Positions 28,621 to 37,895 of a DNA stretch of 64,000 nucleotides are shown piece after piece. How positions within the stretch are numbered: the first letter of the stretch is position 1; each line of letters starts with the position of its first letter. The stretch covers positions 310,001 through 374,000 of the forward strand of contig NZ_MDGK01000017.1 in the NCBI RefSeq assembly GCF_001870465.1, written 5' to 3'. The DNA comes from Pseudomonas extremorientalis. Lineage in GTDB: Bacteria; Pseudomonadota; Gammaproteobacteria; Pseudomonadales; Pseudomonadaceae. Both the position numbers and the translations under genes were made by a program. The notes below the pieces were generated by a model. It saw only the letters and a program-made list of their open reading frames with translations, did not search any database and was not told where the DNA came from.

Positions 28621-29919
28621 TTACAAGATGTTCAGCGGGTAGTTCGCGATCAGGCGCAGTTCGTCGATCGAAGGCGAACCGTAGTAAACGCCATCACCCG
28701 AACGATAGGTGGCTTGACGCAGACGCAGGCTCAGGTCCTTGGCGGGACCACTTTGGATCACGTACTTGGCTTCGATATCGCGTTCCCACTCTTTACCGTT
28801 GGAGGTTGTGGCGGTTTGAGCGCCGCTACCGGTTACGTAACGAGTCATGAAGCTCAGACCAGGAATGCCGAAGGTCGCCATGTTGATGTCATAACGCGCC
28901 TGATAGGACTTCTCGCCTTCGGCGTTGAAGTCGGAACGGGCAATGGAGTTGGCCAGGAATACAGAGCCGCCGCCATCTACGCCGTAGCCGTAGTCGCCAT
29001 CACCGGTGACTTTCTGAGCTGCCAGGGTGAAGGTGTGAGCGCCAATGGTGTACGCACCCTGCAAGCTGAATGCACGGTTATCGAGCTTGACGGAGTTGTC
29101 GTAGTAAGCGCGTTGCTTGCCTTCGCCGTCGCTTTTGGTGTCGTAGATGTTGAAGTCCAGTGCGAAGGACTGATCGTTGCTCAGCGCGTGGGTCCAGTTA
29201 AGGTTGCTGTACCACTTGCGGAAGTAATCTTCGGTTTTTGCGTAGTACAGGCTGCCAGTGACCTCTGGGGTGAAAGAGTAGACGGCACCGGCAAAGTCGG
29301 TTTTCGTCAGGCCCAGGCTGTCACGGAAGGTCTGGTTCTGTGCGACGCTGGAGGTGAAGTGACCTCCTTCCAGTTTCAGGCCCTTGATCTCGTTGCTGGT
29401 GATCGAGATGCCCTGTGGCAGCTCAGGCAGCAAACGGCTGTCGTCGGAGGCGAATACTGGGGCTGTGGTGTACTGATCACCCACTTTCAGCACAGTATCG
29501 GAGATACGGAATTTAACCGCGCCGCCGCCTTTGGAGTAATCGTCTTGCGAGCGACCGTCTGCACCGGTGGGGAACAGACCGGTACCGGCGCGACCCTTTC
29601 CGCTGTCGAGCTTGACGCCCAGCAGGCCGATCACGTCAACACCAACACCGATGGTGCCTTGGGTGAAGCCCGATTGGTACAGGGCGTTGAAGCCCAGGCC
29701 AGTCTCTTCGGCACGACTTTTGTTCTTGCCGTTGACTTGCTCGTAGCCACGCAGTGGTTCGTTGCGGAAGTCGCGGCTGAAGTACAGAGCGCGAGTATTG
29801 ATGCTGAAAGTGCTGTCTTCAACAAAGCCCTTGGAATCGTCCTGGGCGGACGCCATTGCGAACTGCGAGGTGCCTGCTGAAACAGCCAGGGCGATCATGC
29901 TCCACTTCATCACGCGCAT
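28621..29919 (-). CDS. oprD: OprD-family porin, probable oprD orthologue
   Basis: A 432-residue outer-membrane barrel. The signal peptide (MRVMKWSMIALAVSAG...) is nearly the same as that of P. aeruginosa OprD, and SGFTQGTIGVGVD, DDYSKGGGAVKFRIS, APVFASDDSRLLP and the final barrel strand ending in YPLNIL are diagnostic. OprD-type channels take up small substrates with a carboxylate; PAO1 OprD carries basic amino acids and admits carbapenems. The neighbouring HIT and slyX genes are the same as beside PAO1 oprD, which supports orthology rather than only family membership. GGAG lies 9 bases upstream. A likely ArgR site is about 155-190 bases before the start. Substrate is inferred. Confidence 0.88.
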   Translation of the reverse strand: MRVMKWSMIALAVSAGTSQFAMASAQDDSKGFVEDSTFSINTRALYFSRDFRNEPLRGYEQVNGKNKSRAEETGLGFNALYQSGFTQGTIGVGVDVIGLLGVKLDSGKGRAGTGLFPTGADGRSQDDYSKGGGAVKFRISDTVLKVGDQYTTAPVFASDDSRLLPELPQGISITSNEIKGLKLEGGHFTSSVAQNQTFRDSLGLTKTDFAGAVYSFTPEVTGSLYYAKTEDYFRKWYSNLNWTHALSNDQSFALDFNIYDTKSDGEGKQRAYYDNSVKLDNRAFSLQGAYTIGAHTFTLAAQKVTGDGDYGYGVDGGGSVFLANSIARSDFNAEGEKSYQARYDINMATFGIPGLSFMTRYVTGSGAQTATTSNGKEWERDIEAKYVIQSGPAKDLSLRLRQATYRSGDGVYYGSPSIDELRLIANYPLNIL

Positions 29920-30664
29920 CGTGATTTGCTCCTTTGGTTTTAGGAAGAGTACTGCCGTCCCACCTGTATTTTTATCTGGGCGGCTCTTTCTTTTATGTGT
30001 CGGCGCAAAGTTATATCACGCAGACCCTATTGACGATACTTACCCATCTATCCTTTCAGCTTCTTTACGAGGCTGTCGTAAATTGCTAGCTCCATGTCGC
30101 AAATCCACAGTCCTGTTGTAACCGGACTGACAACTTCAATACTGTTTCCAAACCCTTTTCAAAGTTTGAACGCTTCCTTGATACGCATTGAAACGCTGCT
30201 GTTCTTTATCGCGAAACACCTGCTTCCAATCGGGTGTCGTTGCCGACGATGCCGGTGTCAATGCAACAAGCGTGCACAAAGCGGTAACCGAATGTCATTT
30301 TTTCGTGAAAACCGTTCCGCTCCTGTAAAAACCGCATAAGTACGGGCTTTTTACACCGTTTGGTTTGGGCTTGACGCGGCTGTGTTACCCCTGTTCGGTG
30401 GTACATAAAACCTGTGCGCGGGAAAAACGTTACCGGTTCACCCTCATGAGTGGGTAATTGGCGGATCCCTTTGAGGCACAAGTGGGTCATTTTGGTGCGT
30501 CCCGGTGAGGCCCGGTTTAGCGTAGCTCAAATATTCGACCGCCTCGAAAGAGTGCATGTTTTTTCATCACTGGCGCCGGCGCTTTCCTGCATTCGCCGTG
30601 AAGCCGTGCGCATTCGAAGGTATGCTGGGCGCCTGAACCTGACTTGCCGAACGGAGTGCCCGCG
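29920..30664. other. Long intergenic region between oprD and the HIT gene
   Basis: About 745 bases without a convincing gene. It holds the oprD upstream region with the ArgR-like repeat (30074-30110), a short perfect palindrome TTCAAA-G-TTTGAA near 30160-30172, and the leader of the HIT gene. Short open frames on both strands lack ribosome binding sites. A small RNA cannot be excluded by eye. Confidence 0.5.
30074..30110 (+). promoter_or_regulatory. Candidate ArgR operator upstream of oprD
   Basis: Two half-sites in direct repeat: TGTCGT at 30074-30079 and TGTCGC at 30095-30100, each followed after eight bases by AG. The 21-base period is exactly the TGTCGC-N8-AA-N5 layout known for Pseudomonas ArgR sites (AG replaces AA here). 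In P. aeruginosa arginine induces oprD through ArgR. The site lies about 155-190 bases upstream of the oprD start, suitable for activation. Confidence 0.6.
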
Positions 30665-31090
30665 GTGTTCGCCCTAGATCAACGCCTGCAACAAGACACA
30701 CTGGTCATCGGGGACTTCCCGCTGTGCCGCCTGCTGCTGTCCAATGACTCAAACTACCCGTGGTTCATCCTGGTGCCACGCATCAACGCTATCAGCGAAG
30801 TGTTTCAACTGGATGTCGCCGACCAGCAGCGTTTGTGGCAAGAGACGACTGCCCTGGCCCAGTTGCTGAATGAAGGCTTGGCCGCCGACAAGATGAACAT
30901 CGGCGCCCTGGGCAATGTGGTCAGCCAATTGCACGTGCATGTGATCGTGCGCAAGCGCGACGATGCTGCCTGGCCGGCGCCGGTATGGGGCAAGCATCCG
31001 GCGCAGCCTTACACCGATGAGCAAGTCGCTGCCATCCGCGCCCGTCTGCGCGAGCTGTTGCCTGCCGACTTCATTTTCAACCAGGGCTGA
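30665..31090 (+). CDS. HIT-family protein with a modified triad
   Basis: A 141-residue histidine-triad protein. The usual HxHxH motif reads QLHVHVIV: Gln88 replaces the first His, with His90 and His92 kept. MNIGALGNVVSQLHVH and the Trp-rich tail AAWPAPVWG are typical of a Pseudomonas subfamily. HIT enzymes are nucleotide hydrolases or transferases; with His90 and His92 present, activity is possible, but the substrate is unknown. A GTG start at 30665 with GGAG 8 bases upstream is preferred over the upstream ATG at 30644. slyX follows after three bases, so the two are co-transcribed. Confidence 0.82.
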   Translation: MFALDQRLQQDTLVIGDFPLCRLLLSNDSNYPWFILVPRINAISEVFQLDVADQQRLWQETTALAQLLNEGLAADKMNIGALGNVVSQLHVHVIVRKRDDAAWPAPVWGKHPAQPYTDEQVAAIRARLRELLPADFIFNQG

Positions 31091-31093
31091 ATC

Positions 31094-31300
31094 ATGGACC
31101 TGCAAGACCGCGTCACCGACCTGGAAAGCCGCCTGGCCTTCCAGGACGACACCATCGAGACCCTCAATGACATCCTCGTCACGCAGCAGCGTGCTGTAGA
31201 GCGCCTGCAATTGCAGATGACTGCGCTGCTCAAGCGCCAGGAAGAAATGGGCGGCCAATTCGAAACCTCCGAAGAAGAAGCGCCGCCGCCTCACTATTGA
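31094..31300 (+). CDS. slyX: SlyX protein
   Basis: A 68-residue coiled-coil protein with the family pattern ([20 protein letters not shown]) and a C-terminal PPPHY. Its role is unknown; it was named from its position beside slyD in enteric bacteria. It follows the HIT gene by three bases, implying translational coupling, and ends in front of a strong terminator. Confidence 0.9.
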   Translation: MDLQDRVTDLESRLAFQDDTIETLNDILVTQQRAVERLQLQMTALLKRQEEMGGQFETSEEEAPPPHY

Positions 31301-31311
31301 TAGCCACGCAT

Positions 31312-31352
31312 AAAAAAACCGCGACCCAGCCAGGCTGGATCGCGGTTTTTTT
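31312..31352. terminator. Bidirectional terminator between slyX and the cold-shock-domain gene
   Basis: A-run, CCGCGAcCCAGCC, two-base loop, GGCTGGaTCGCGG, T-run. It separates two convergent genes. Confidence 0.9.
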
Positions 31353-31368
31353 GCTGCGAGCGCAGGTA

Positions 31369-31971
31369 TCAGCGGCGCGGCAGTGCAGCGATCACGTCTT
31401 CGGCCTGCAGGCCTTTGTCGCGATTCATCACGGAGAACTCCACGCGCTGGCCTTCCACCAGGACGCGATGGCCTTCGCCGCGAATGGCCCGGAAGTGGAC
31501 GAAGATATCGTCGCCCGAATCACGGGAAATAAAGCCGAAGCCTTTGGATGTGTTGAACCACTTGACGGTACCGGTATCCCGATTGGTCATGTCGTAGGTT
31601 TGCGACGAGGCCGCAGGGGACGAACGGTAGAAGCTGATGGCCAGGTGAAGAACGATGGCGACCACAGCGATCACCAGGCTGAGCAGGATGGCCGGGTGAC
31701 CGCCGACTTCAGGCATGGGTGCCAGGAGGGTGAGGGTTTGTACGACAACGGTCAGTACCAGCAGCGCGCTGACCAGGTTTTGCAGTTGATGTCGCGGGCC
31801 TTTGTTCCAGTAAGGGATCACCGGTGCCAGCGTCAGGTTAAGAAGGCCGAACATGGCCAGGTACAGAGCGTCGTGTTGTTCCAGATACGGCAGGCTTTCA
31901 GGCTGCAGGCTCGGGATAAAGGACAGCAGCAAAGCTGCAACGCCCGTTAGCAGGTGGACGATTTTCAACAT
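31369..31971 (-). CDS. Membrane-anchored cold-shock-domain protein
   Basis: A 200-residue protein with an unusual layout: hydrophobic segments at about residues 5-20, 37-53, 64-88 and 94-115, then a short linker and a complete cold-shock domain from about 131 to 198. RNP1 is KGFGFI at 143-148 and RNP2 is DIFVHF at 155-160. The domain would lie in the cytoplasm and could hold single-stranded nucleic acid near the inner membrane. An internal ATG at residue 128 has no ribosome binding site, so a free cold-shock protein from this gene is unlikely. The gene is conserved at this place in Pseudomonas, as I recall annotated only as probable cold-shock protein. Function is unknown. Confidence 0.85.
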   Translation of the reverse strand: MLKIVHLLTGVAALLLSFIPSLQPESLPYLEQHDALYLAMFGLLNLTLAPVIPYWNKGPRHQLQNLVSALLVLTVVVQTLTLLAPMPEVGGHPAILLSLVIAVVAIVLHLAISFYRSSPAASSQTYDMTNRDTGTVKWFNTSKGFGFISRDSGDDIFVHFRAIRGEGHRVLVEGQRVEFSVMNRDKGLQAEDVIAALPRR

Positions 31972-32385
31972 TTTGATTAACTCACGTTAAGACGGATCAC
32001 AAGGAAGAGCTGACTGGCACGGTTCGCTTCTGAACAATGGGAGGCGTTGGGCACGTGCGCGGGGTATCAGCCTATGTCGCTGCCGCAGAAAGTAACGGCG
32101 ACGACACGCTGTCTATTTAACAGCAAAGGCTGTGCCTACTCAAATCAAGCATTTCGAGGTATTGCAAGGGCGATGGCATTTCTGCAGCAAACGCTTGTCC
32201 TAGACACGTGCAGGTTTTTCAAACGGCCAGCAGAGAAATTTCCTACCTGCCTCAAAGGCTTGGGCTGCCCCGGTCGGCAGGGCGCACCGGGGCGAATTGC
32301 CGCGCCGGGCTGCGCATCACCGGCACTCTTGCTAGAGTGGTCCTGCACCTGATCAATGAATGCTTGTCAATTGAAGGGGATAAAC
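31972..32385. other. Divergent promoter region of the cold-shock-domain gene and dps
   Basis: About 414 bases without a gene. A GC-rich imperfect hairpin lies near 32268-32295 (CCCGGTC...GCACCGGG), and GCTAGAGT near 32330-32337, about 50 bases before the dps start, could be a -10 of RpoS type. No OxyR or Fur site is clear to me. Confidence 0.4.
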
Positions 32386-32859
32386 ATGGCAATCGATATC
32401 GGTATCAGTGAAGAAGATCGTAAATCCATCGTCGACGGGCTTTCGCGACTGCTTTCCGATACCTATGTTCTGTATCTGAAAACCCACAACTTCCATTGGA
32501 ACGTCACGGGCCCCATGTTCCGCACGCTGCACTTGATGTTCGAAGAGCAGTACAACGAACTGGCCCTGGCCGTGGACTCCATTGCCGAGCGTATCCGTGC
32601 CCTGGGGTTTGCTGCGCCGGGCGCCTACTCCATCTATGCCCGTCTTTCTTCCATCAAGGAAGAAGAGGGCGTGCCCAGTGCCGAAGAGATGATCAAGCAG
32701 TTGGTGGCTGGCCAGGAAGCGGTCACCCGCACCGCGCGCGGTATCTTCCCGCTGCTCGACAAGGTCAGCGATGAGCCGACGGCCGACCTGCTGACCCAGC
32801 GTATGCAGGTGCATGAGAAAACCGCGTGGATGCTGCGTTCCCTGCTTGAAAATCAGTAA
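32386..32859 (+). CDS. dps: Dps-family DNA-protecting ferritin
   Basis: A 157-residue mini-ferritin that stores iron and protects DNA in starvation and oxidative stress. The ferroxidase residues are visible: His37 in [11 protein letters not shown], His49 and Glu53 or Glu54 in LHLMFEEQY, and Asp64 and Glu68 in [11 protein letters not shown]. The N-terminal tail is short and not strongly basic, so direct DNA binding may be weak. The ATG at 32386 has AAGGGG 7 bases upstream; the earlier ATG at 32356 is not supported. Confidence 0.92.
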   Translation: MAIDIGISEEDRKSIVDGLSRLLSDTYVLYLKTHNFHWNVTGPMFRTLHLMFEEQYNELALAVDSIAERIRALGFAAPGAYSIYARLSSIKEEEGVPSAEEMIKQLVAGQEAVTRTARGIFPLLDKVSDEPTADLLTQRMQVHEKTAWMLRSLLENQ

Positions 32860-33039
32860 ACGCTGACCTTGAGTGGCGCCGCCCTGGCGCCGCTCGCTTG
32901 TTTCCGCGCATTTCCTGGCGTTGTCCTACGCCGATCAACTCCGCGTCTTCTGGCTGCCTGCCTCTCCCTGCTGTTTTATAGGGTGATTGCCCAATGGGAT
33001 CACCCATGGGCGGTTGTTTGGCAATGGAGTGTCAGGTGT

Positions 33040-33384
33040 ATGTCACGCGGAGTGGGTAATGGAGTGATGGAAACCGGTGGTTTCCATAGGATAAAGATCG
33101 ACCCTTTTGCAAAAGGGTTCGATATGGGGCTGGCCAAGCCGCTGTCCCGGTCGGTGAGGCTCAATGGGTTTTCCACTTGCCTGCGACTGGAGCAGATCTA
33201 TTGGAATATCCTCACGGAAATCGCCAGGATCAATGCCTGTTCAGTCAGTGCGTTGCTGTCTTATGTCGATCGGGAAGTACACTTGCGTTATGGCGGTGTG
33301 AAGAACTTCAGTGGGTTGGTCAGGGTGGTGTGCGTGGTTCATGTCCTCAAAGGGCGTTTTGACCCTGCGTGCTCACCAGGATAG
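33040..33384 (+). CDS. Ribbon-helix-helix domain protein
   Basis: A small protein of about 114 residues. The C-terminal two-thirds (LSRSVRLNGFSTCLRLEQIY, then WNILTEIARINACSVSALLS) match the RHH_4 ribbon-helix-helix pattern, a dimeric DNA-binding fold. The N-terminal part (FHRIKIDPFAKGFDMGLAKP) is conserved in length in relatives as I remember them. The start is uncertain: ATG at 33040 has GGAG 10 bases upstream, while ATGs nearer the domain, for example at 33124, are possible. It stands alone between dps and fmdB. A regulatory or nucleoid role is inference. Confidence 0.6.
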   Translation: MSRGVGNGVMETGGFHRIKIDPFAKGFDMGLAKPLSRSVRLNGFSTCLRLEQIYWNILTEIARINACSVSALLSYVDREVHLRYGGVKNFSGLVRVVCVVHVLKGRFDPACSPG

Positions 33385-33467
33385 CCACCGGGCTTCGGGG
33401 CCGGCCCTCCATCATGGCGGGCAGGGCCCTGGGCAGAATGCCGGCTGCGCTGCCTCGATTTACCAGA

Positions 33468-33473
33468 TATAAT
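33468..33473 (+). promoter_or_regulatory. -10 element of the fmdB-aspS promoter
   Basis: Perfect TATAAT 75 bases upstream of the fmdB start, with no strong -35 hexamer at the expected spacing. Confidence 0.5.
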
Positions 33474-33547
33474 CCCGCGCTTTGCTACGCATGCTGCGGA
33501 CCCGTAGGGCAGGCGTGGCGCAGTAACGAAATCGCCGAGACATCGCC

Positions 33548-33769
33548 ATGCCCATGTACGACTACCAATGTGCTTCCTGCGGTCATCAGTTGGAAGCCAT
33601 TCAGAAGATCAGCGCAGCGCCGTTGGTCGATTGCCCAGCCTGCCAGGCGCCGGAGCTCAAGAAGATGTTGTCCATGCCGGGCTTCCGCTTGAGCGGCAAC
33701 GGCTGGTACGAGACCGACTTCAAGACCGGCTCGAAGAAGAACCTGGCCGGCGGCGACAAAGCAGACTGA
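33548..33769 (+). CDS. FmdB-type zinc-ribbon protein
   Basis: A 73-residue protein with two CxxC pairs (CASCGHQ at residues 8-11 and CPACQAPE near 30-33) forming a single zinc ribbon, followed by FRLSGNGWYETDFK, a segment typical of the FmdB/YfkL-like family. The family was named from a regulator of formamidase in Methylophilus; its role elsewhere is unknown. It precedes aspS by about 100 bases, a conserved pairing in Pseudomonas, and probably shares its promoter. Confidence 0.88.
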   Translation: MPMYDYQCASCGHQLEAIQKISAAPLVDCPACQAPELKKMLSMPGFRLSGNGWYETDFKTGSKKNLAGGDKAD

Positions 33770-33876
33770 GTTGAACTCTACGCGCAGGCTCCTGCATTAT
33801 CCGTCCCCTGCTTTAATGTACGGTGACGAGGCAGGCCTCCACCGAATTTCGAATTACGAGAAGTGAAACCACTACC

Positions 33877-35652
33877 ATGATGCGCAGCCACTATTGCGGC
33901 CAACTGAACGAGACCCTGGAAGGTCAGGAAATCACCCTTTGCGGATGGGTTCACCGTCGCCGCGACCACGGCGGGGTGATCTTCCTCGATATCCGTGATC
34001 GTGATGGTCTGGCCCAGGTGGTGTTCGACCCGGATCGCGCCGAAAGCTTCGCCGCCGCCGACCGCGTGCGCAGCGAATACGTCGTGAAGATCACCGGCAA
34101 GGTTCGCCTGCGTCCGGCGGGTGCCGTGAACAAGAACATGGCGTCCGGCGGCATCGAAGTGCTGGGCTATGAGCTGGAAGTACTGAACGAGTCGGAAACC
34201 CCGCCGTTCCCACTCAACGAATACTCTGACGTGGGCGAAGAAACCCGCCTGCGCTATCGCTTCCTCGACCTGCGTCGTCCGGAAATGGCCGAGAAGCTGC
34301 GCCTGCGTTCGCGCATGACCACCAGCATCCGTCGTTTCCTCGACGAAAACGGCTTCCTCGACGTCGAAACCCCGATCCTGACCCGGGCCACCCCGGAAGG
34401 CGCGCGCGACTACCTGGTGCCTAGCCGTACCCACGCCGGTTCGTTCTTCGCCCTGCCGCAATCGCCTCAGCTGTTCAAGCAACTGCTGATGGTCGCGGGC
34501 TTCGACCGCTACTACCAGATCGCCAAGTGCTTCCGCGACGAAGACCTGCGCGCTGACCGCCAGCCTGAATTCACCCAGATCGACATCGAGACCAGCTTCC
34601 TCGATGAAAAAGAGATCATGGGCCTGACCGAACAGATGATCCGCAACCTGTTCAAGGAAGTGCTGGGGCTGGAATTCGGCGACTTCCCGCACATGACCTT
34701 CGAAGAAGCCATGCGCCGCTACGGTTCCGACAAGCCAGACCTGCGTAACCCGCTGGAACTGGTGGACGTGGCCGACCAACTCAAAGAAGTCGACTTCAAG
34801 GTGTTCAGCGGTCCGGCCAACGACCCTAAATGCCGCATCGCCGCCCTGCGCGTGCCTGGCGGCGCGAGCATGCCGCGCAAGCAGATCGACGACTACACCA
34901 AGTTCGTTGGCATCTACGGTGCCAAGGGCCTGGCGTATATCAAGGTCAACGAGCGCGCCAATGGCGTTGACGGCCTGCAATCGCCGATCGTGAAGAACAT
35001 TCCGCTGGACAACCTGAACGCGATCCTCGATCGCGTCGGCGCAGTCGACGGCGACATCGTGTTCTTCGGCGCCGACAAGGCCAAGATCGTCAGCGAAGCC
35101 CTGGGCGCGCTGCGCATCAAGCTGGGTCACGACTTGAACCTGCTGACCTGCGAATGGGCCCCGATGTGGGTCGTTGACTTCCCGATGTTCGAAGAAAACG
35201 ACGACGGTAGCTTCAGCGCCTTGCACCACCCGTTCACCGCGCCGAAATGCTCGCCGGCCGAACTGGAAGCCAACCCGGCTGGCGCGCTGTCCCGCGCGTA
35301 TGACATGGTATTGAACGGTACCGAGCTGGGTGGCGGTTCGATCCGTATCCACCGCAAGGAGATGCAGCAAGCGGTGTTCCGCCTGTTGGGCATCAACGAA
35401 GCGGAACAGGAAGAGAAGTTCGGCTTCCTGCTCGACGCCCTGAAATACGGTGCGCCGCCCCATGGTGGCCTGGCGTTCGGCCTGGACCGCCTGGTGATGC
35501 TGATGACCGGCGCCCAGTCGATCCGTGAAGTGATCGCCTTCCCGAAAACCCAGAGCGCTGCGGACGTCATGACCCAGGCGCCAGGTGTGGTGGATGCCAA
35601 GGCATTGCGCGAGCTGCACATCCGTCTGCGCGAGACGCCGAAGGCTGAGTAA
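33877..35652 (+). CDS. aspS: Aspartyl-tRNA synthetase
   Basis: A 591-residue class II synthetase, the usual Pseudomonas length. The anticodon-binding OB fold covers about 1-105 ([20 protein letters not shown]), the class II catalytic core has motif 2 ([20 protein letters not shown]) and motif 3 ([15 protein letters not shown]), and the GAD insertion lies between about 290 and 420. The start MMRSHYCGQ fits the family; the upstream reading to 33823 does not. Pseudomonads usually lack AsnRS, so this enzyme is expected to be non-discriminating and to charge tRNA-Asn too, with GatCAB finishing the reaction. Confidence 0.96.
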   Translation: MMRSHYCGQLNETLEGQEITLCGWVHRRRDHGGVIFLDIRDRDGLAQVVFDPDRAESFAAADRVRSEYVVKITGKVRLRPAGAVNKNMASGGIEVLGYELEVLNESETPPFPLNEYSDVGEETRLRYRFLDLRRPEMAEKLRLRSRMTTSIRRFLDENGFLDVETPILTRATPEGARDYLVPSRTHAGSFFALPQSPQLFKQLLMVAGFDRYYQIAKCFRDEDLRADRQPEFTQIDIETSFLDEKEIMGLTEQMIRNLFKEVLGLEFGDFPHMTFEEAMRRYGSDKPDLRNPLELVDVADQLKEVDFKVFSGPANDPKCRIAALRVPGGASMPRKQIDDYTKFVGIYGAKGLAYIKVNERANGVDGLQSPIVKNIPLDNLNAILDRVGAVDGDIVFFGADKAKIVSEALGALRIKLGHDLNLLTCEWAPMWVVDFPMFEENDDGSFSALHHPFTAPKCSPAELEANPAGALSRAYDMVLNGTELGGGSIRIHRKEMQQAVFRLLGINEAEQEEKFGFLLDALKYGAPPHGGLAFGLDRLVMLMTGAQSIREVIAFPKTQSAADVMTQAPGVVDAKALRELHIRLRETPKAE

Positions 35653-35693
35653 GGCTGCTGCGTGAAAGCGCACTGAGGTTTACGCAGTCAAAA

Positions 35694-35720
35694 AAGGCGC
35701 ATCTTCGGATGCGCCTTTGC
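35694..35720 (+). terminator. Terminator-like hairpin after aspS
   Basis: AAGGCGCATC and GATGCGCCTT pair around a TTCG tetraloop, an extra-stable RNA turn. The T-run after it is short. Confidence 0.8.
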
Positions 35721-35788
35721 GTTACAAGGGTTGCATTCCGCCTGGGGCGGAATTGATAAGGTTTCTAGAGAATTTTTGGAGTTGTGTT

Positions 35789-36535
35789 ATGGCTGGCCAT
35801 TCCAAGTGGGCGAACATCAAGCACCGCAAAGAGCGTCAGGATGCCAAGAAAGGCAAGATTTTCACTAAATGGATCCGCGAGCTGACCGTTGCGGCCCGCC
35901 AGGGTGGGGGTGATCCAGGCTCCAACCCGCGTCTGCGCTTGGCGCTGGACAAGGCCCTTGGCGCGAACATGAGTCGCGACATCATCGACCGCGCCGTGGC
36001 CCGCGGTGCCGGCGCTGCCGATACCGACGACATGGTCGAGCTGAGCTACGAAGGCTATGGCCCGGGTGGCGTGGCCGTGATGGTCGAGTGCATGACCGAC
36101 AACCGCAACCGTACTGCCGCCGCTGTGCGTCATGCATTCAGCAAATGTGGTGGCAACCTCGGCACTGACGGTTCGGTGGCCTACCTGTTCGAGCGCAAGG
36201 GGCAGATTACCTTCGCGCCGGGCACCGATGAAGATGCGCTGATGGAAGCGGCGATGGAGGCGGATGCCGACGATGTGGTGACCAACGAAGACGGTTCCAT
36301 CGACGTGTTCACTTCGTTCGCCAGCTTCTATGCGGTGCGCAATGCCCTGGAAGCGGCCGGTTTCAAAGGTACCGACGCGGAAATCGTGATGCTGCCGACC
36401 ACCAGCGCCGAGCTGGACCTGGACGGTGCGCAGAAAGTGCTGAAGATGCTGGATATGCTCGAAGACCTGGATGATGTGCAGAACGTGTATTCCAACGCCG
36501 ACATCCCTGAGTCTGTAGCCGAACAGCTAGGCTGA
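35789..36535 (+). CDS. pmpR: YebC/PmpR-family protein
   Basis: A 248-residue protein of the YebC family ([20 protein letters not shown]). In P. aeruginosa the orthologue PmpR was reported to repress the pqsR quorum-sensing promoter; YebC proteins have also been linked to translation of difficult peptide stretches, so the molecular role is debated. The ATG at 35789 follows GGAG by 7 bases; the longer frame to 35717 lacks support. It stands between aspS and ruvC, as is general in gamma-proteobacteria. Confidence 0.93.
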   Translation: MAGHSKWANIKHRKERQDAKKGKIFTKWIRELTVAARQGGGDPGSNPRLRLALDKALGANMSRDIIDRAVARGAGAADTDDMVELSYEGYGPGGVAVMVECMTDNRNRTAAAVRHAFSKCGGNLGTDGSVAYLFERKGQITFAPGTDEDALMEAAMEADADDVVTNEDGSIDVFTSFASFYAVRNALEAAGFKGTDAEIVMLPTTSAELDLDGAQKVLKMLDMLEDLDDVQNVYSNADIPESVAEQLG

Positions 36536-36555
36536 AGGACGATGTAGATCAAAAA

Positions 36556-36642
36556 GTGGGAGGGGGCTTGCCCCCGATGACAGTGTGTCAGTTACGTATA
36601 AATCGACTGATTCACCGCTATCGGGGGCAAGCCCCCTCCCAC
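36556..36642. repeat. 87-bp REPIN upstream of ruvC
   Basis: A perfect 23-base inverted repeat (36556-36578 and 36620-36642) encloses a 41-base loop. The arms carry the Pseudomonas REP core GTGGGAGGGGGCTTGC. A second element with identical arms and the same total length is at 52822-52908. It ends 50 bases before ruvC, so it may isolate ruvC from pmpR transcription. Confidence 0.92.
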
Positions 36643-36692
36643 ATAGGGTCTTCTCTGTGTCAAAAAATGTGTTTACCCAACCCGCAGGCGTT

Positions 36693-37217
36693 ATGACTTT
36701 AATCCTAGGTATCGACCCCGGTTCGCGCATCACCGGTTTTGGCGTGGTGCAACAGACCCCGCGTGGCTGCGTGTACGTGGCTTCGGGCTGCATCCGCACC
36801 GGCGCGGGCGAGTTGGCCGAGCGCCTGCAGATCGTTTATCGCGGCGTGCGTGAGGTGATCCAGACCTACGGGCCGGTGACCATGGGTATCGAAAAGGTGT
36901 TCATGGCAAAGAATGCCGACTCCGCGTTGAAGCTTGGCCAGGCCCGTGGCGCCGCCATCGTTGCCGGCGCCGAGGAGGGCATGGAAATCGCCGAGTACAC
37001 CGCCACCCAGGTCAAACAGGCCGTGGTCGGCACCGGCGCGGCGAACAAAGAGCAGGTGCAGATGATGGTCATGCACATGCTCAAGCTCACTTCAAAACCG
37101 CAGATCGACGCCTCGGACGCCCTGGCTATTGCCATTTGCCATGCGCACACTCGCTCAAGTTTACTGCCTCACGGCCTGGGCACGGCACGCAGTCGTGGCG
37201 GGCGCCTGCGTCTCTGA
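36693..37217 (+). CDS. ruvC: Holliday junction resolvase RuvC
   Basis: A 174-residue endonuclease that cuts four-way junctions. The acidic metal-binding residues are Asp7 (GIDPGS), Glu68 or its neighbour (MGIEKVF), and two Asp in [14 protein letters not shown] near residues 140. The start at 36693 gives the canonical [12 protein letters not shown]; the longer frame would run into the REPIN. A weak AGG lies upstream. It opens the ruvCAB set. I see no LexA box upstream of ruvA or ruvC. Confidence 0.95.
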   Translation: MTLILGIDPGSRITGFGVVQQTPRGCVYVASGCIRTGAGELAERLQIVYRGVREVIQTYGPVTMGIEKVFMAKNADSALKLGQARGAAIVAGAEEGMEIAEYTATQVKQAVVGTGAANKEQVQMMVMHMLKLTSKPQIDASDALAIAICHAHTRSSLLPHGLGTARSRGGRLRL

Positions 37218-37283
37218 TAGCATCAGCGCAATCGTTATTTCCGGTCGGGCCTTGCTCTGACCCTAGCTTTAAGGATCTGAACC

Positions 37284-37895
37284 GTGATTGGACGCTTGCG
37301 CGGCACTCTGGCTGAGAAACAGCCGCCGCACCTGATTCTGGATGTAAATGGGTTGGGGTATGAGCTGGAAGTGCCCATGACCACCTTGTATCGCCTCCCG
37401 TCGGTCGGTGAGCCGATTACGCTGCATACTCACTTGGTGGTGCGTGAAGATGCGCAATTGCTCTATGGTTTCATTGGCAAGCGTGACCGTGACTTCTTCC
37501 GTGAACTCATCCGCCTGAATGGCGTAGGGCCGAAACTGGCCCTTGCGTTGATGTCGAGCCTGGAAGTGGATGAGCTGGTGCGTGCCGTTTCGGCCCAGGA
37601 CACCTCGGCGCTGACCAAGGTGCCAGGCGTCGGCAAGAAGACCGCCGAGCGCCTGCTGGTGGAACTCAAGGACCGCTTCAAGGCCTGGGAGGTCGTACCG
37701 AGCATGTTCGCCCTTGTACCGAACCAGCCGGACATGCCGGCCAGCCAGGTGGCGAGCGCCGAGAGCGATGCGGTCAGCGCGCTGATTTCCCTGGGTTACA
37801 AACCCCAGGAAGCCAGCAAGGCCGTATCGGCCATCAAGGACAAGAACCTGAGCAGTGAAGACATGATCCGCCGCGCCCTGAAGGGAATGATTTAA
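37284..37895 (+). CDS. ruvA: Holliday junction branch-migration protein RuvA
   Basis: A 203-residue protein with an N-terminal OB fold ([20 protein letters not shown]), helix-hairpin-helix motifs ([14 protein letters not shown] and [17 protein letters not shown]) and a C-terminal UBA-like domain III that contacts RuvB ([16 protein letters not shown]). GTG start with AAGGAT 7 bases upstream. It tetramerises on the junction and loads RuvB. The ruvB start follows its stop immediately. Confidence 0.95.
   Translation: MIGRLRGTLAEKQPPHLILDVNGLGYELEVPMTTLYRLPSVGEPITLHTHLVVREDAQLLYGFIGKRDRDFFRELIRLNGVGPKLALALMSSLEVDELVRAVSAQDTSALTKVPGVGKKTAERLLVELKDRFKAWEVVPSMFALVPNQPDMPASQVASAESDAVSALISLGYKPQEASKAVSAIKDKNLSSEDMIRRALKGMI

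Noticed and set aside
31369..31600. A separate cold-shock protein starting at the internal ATG of the membrane gene
   Set aside because: The internal ATG at residue 128 has no ribosome binding site, and the membrane part upstream is a continuous in-frame coding region.
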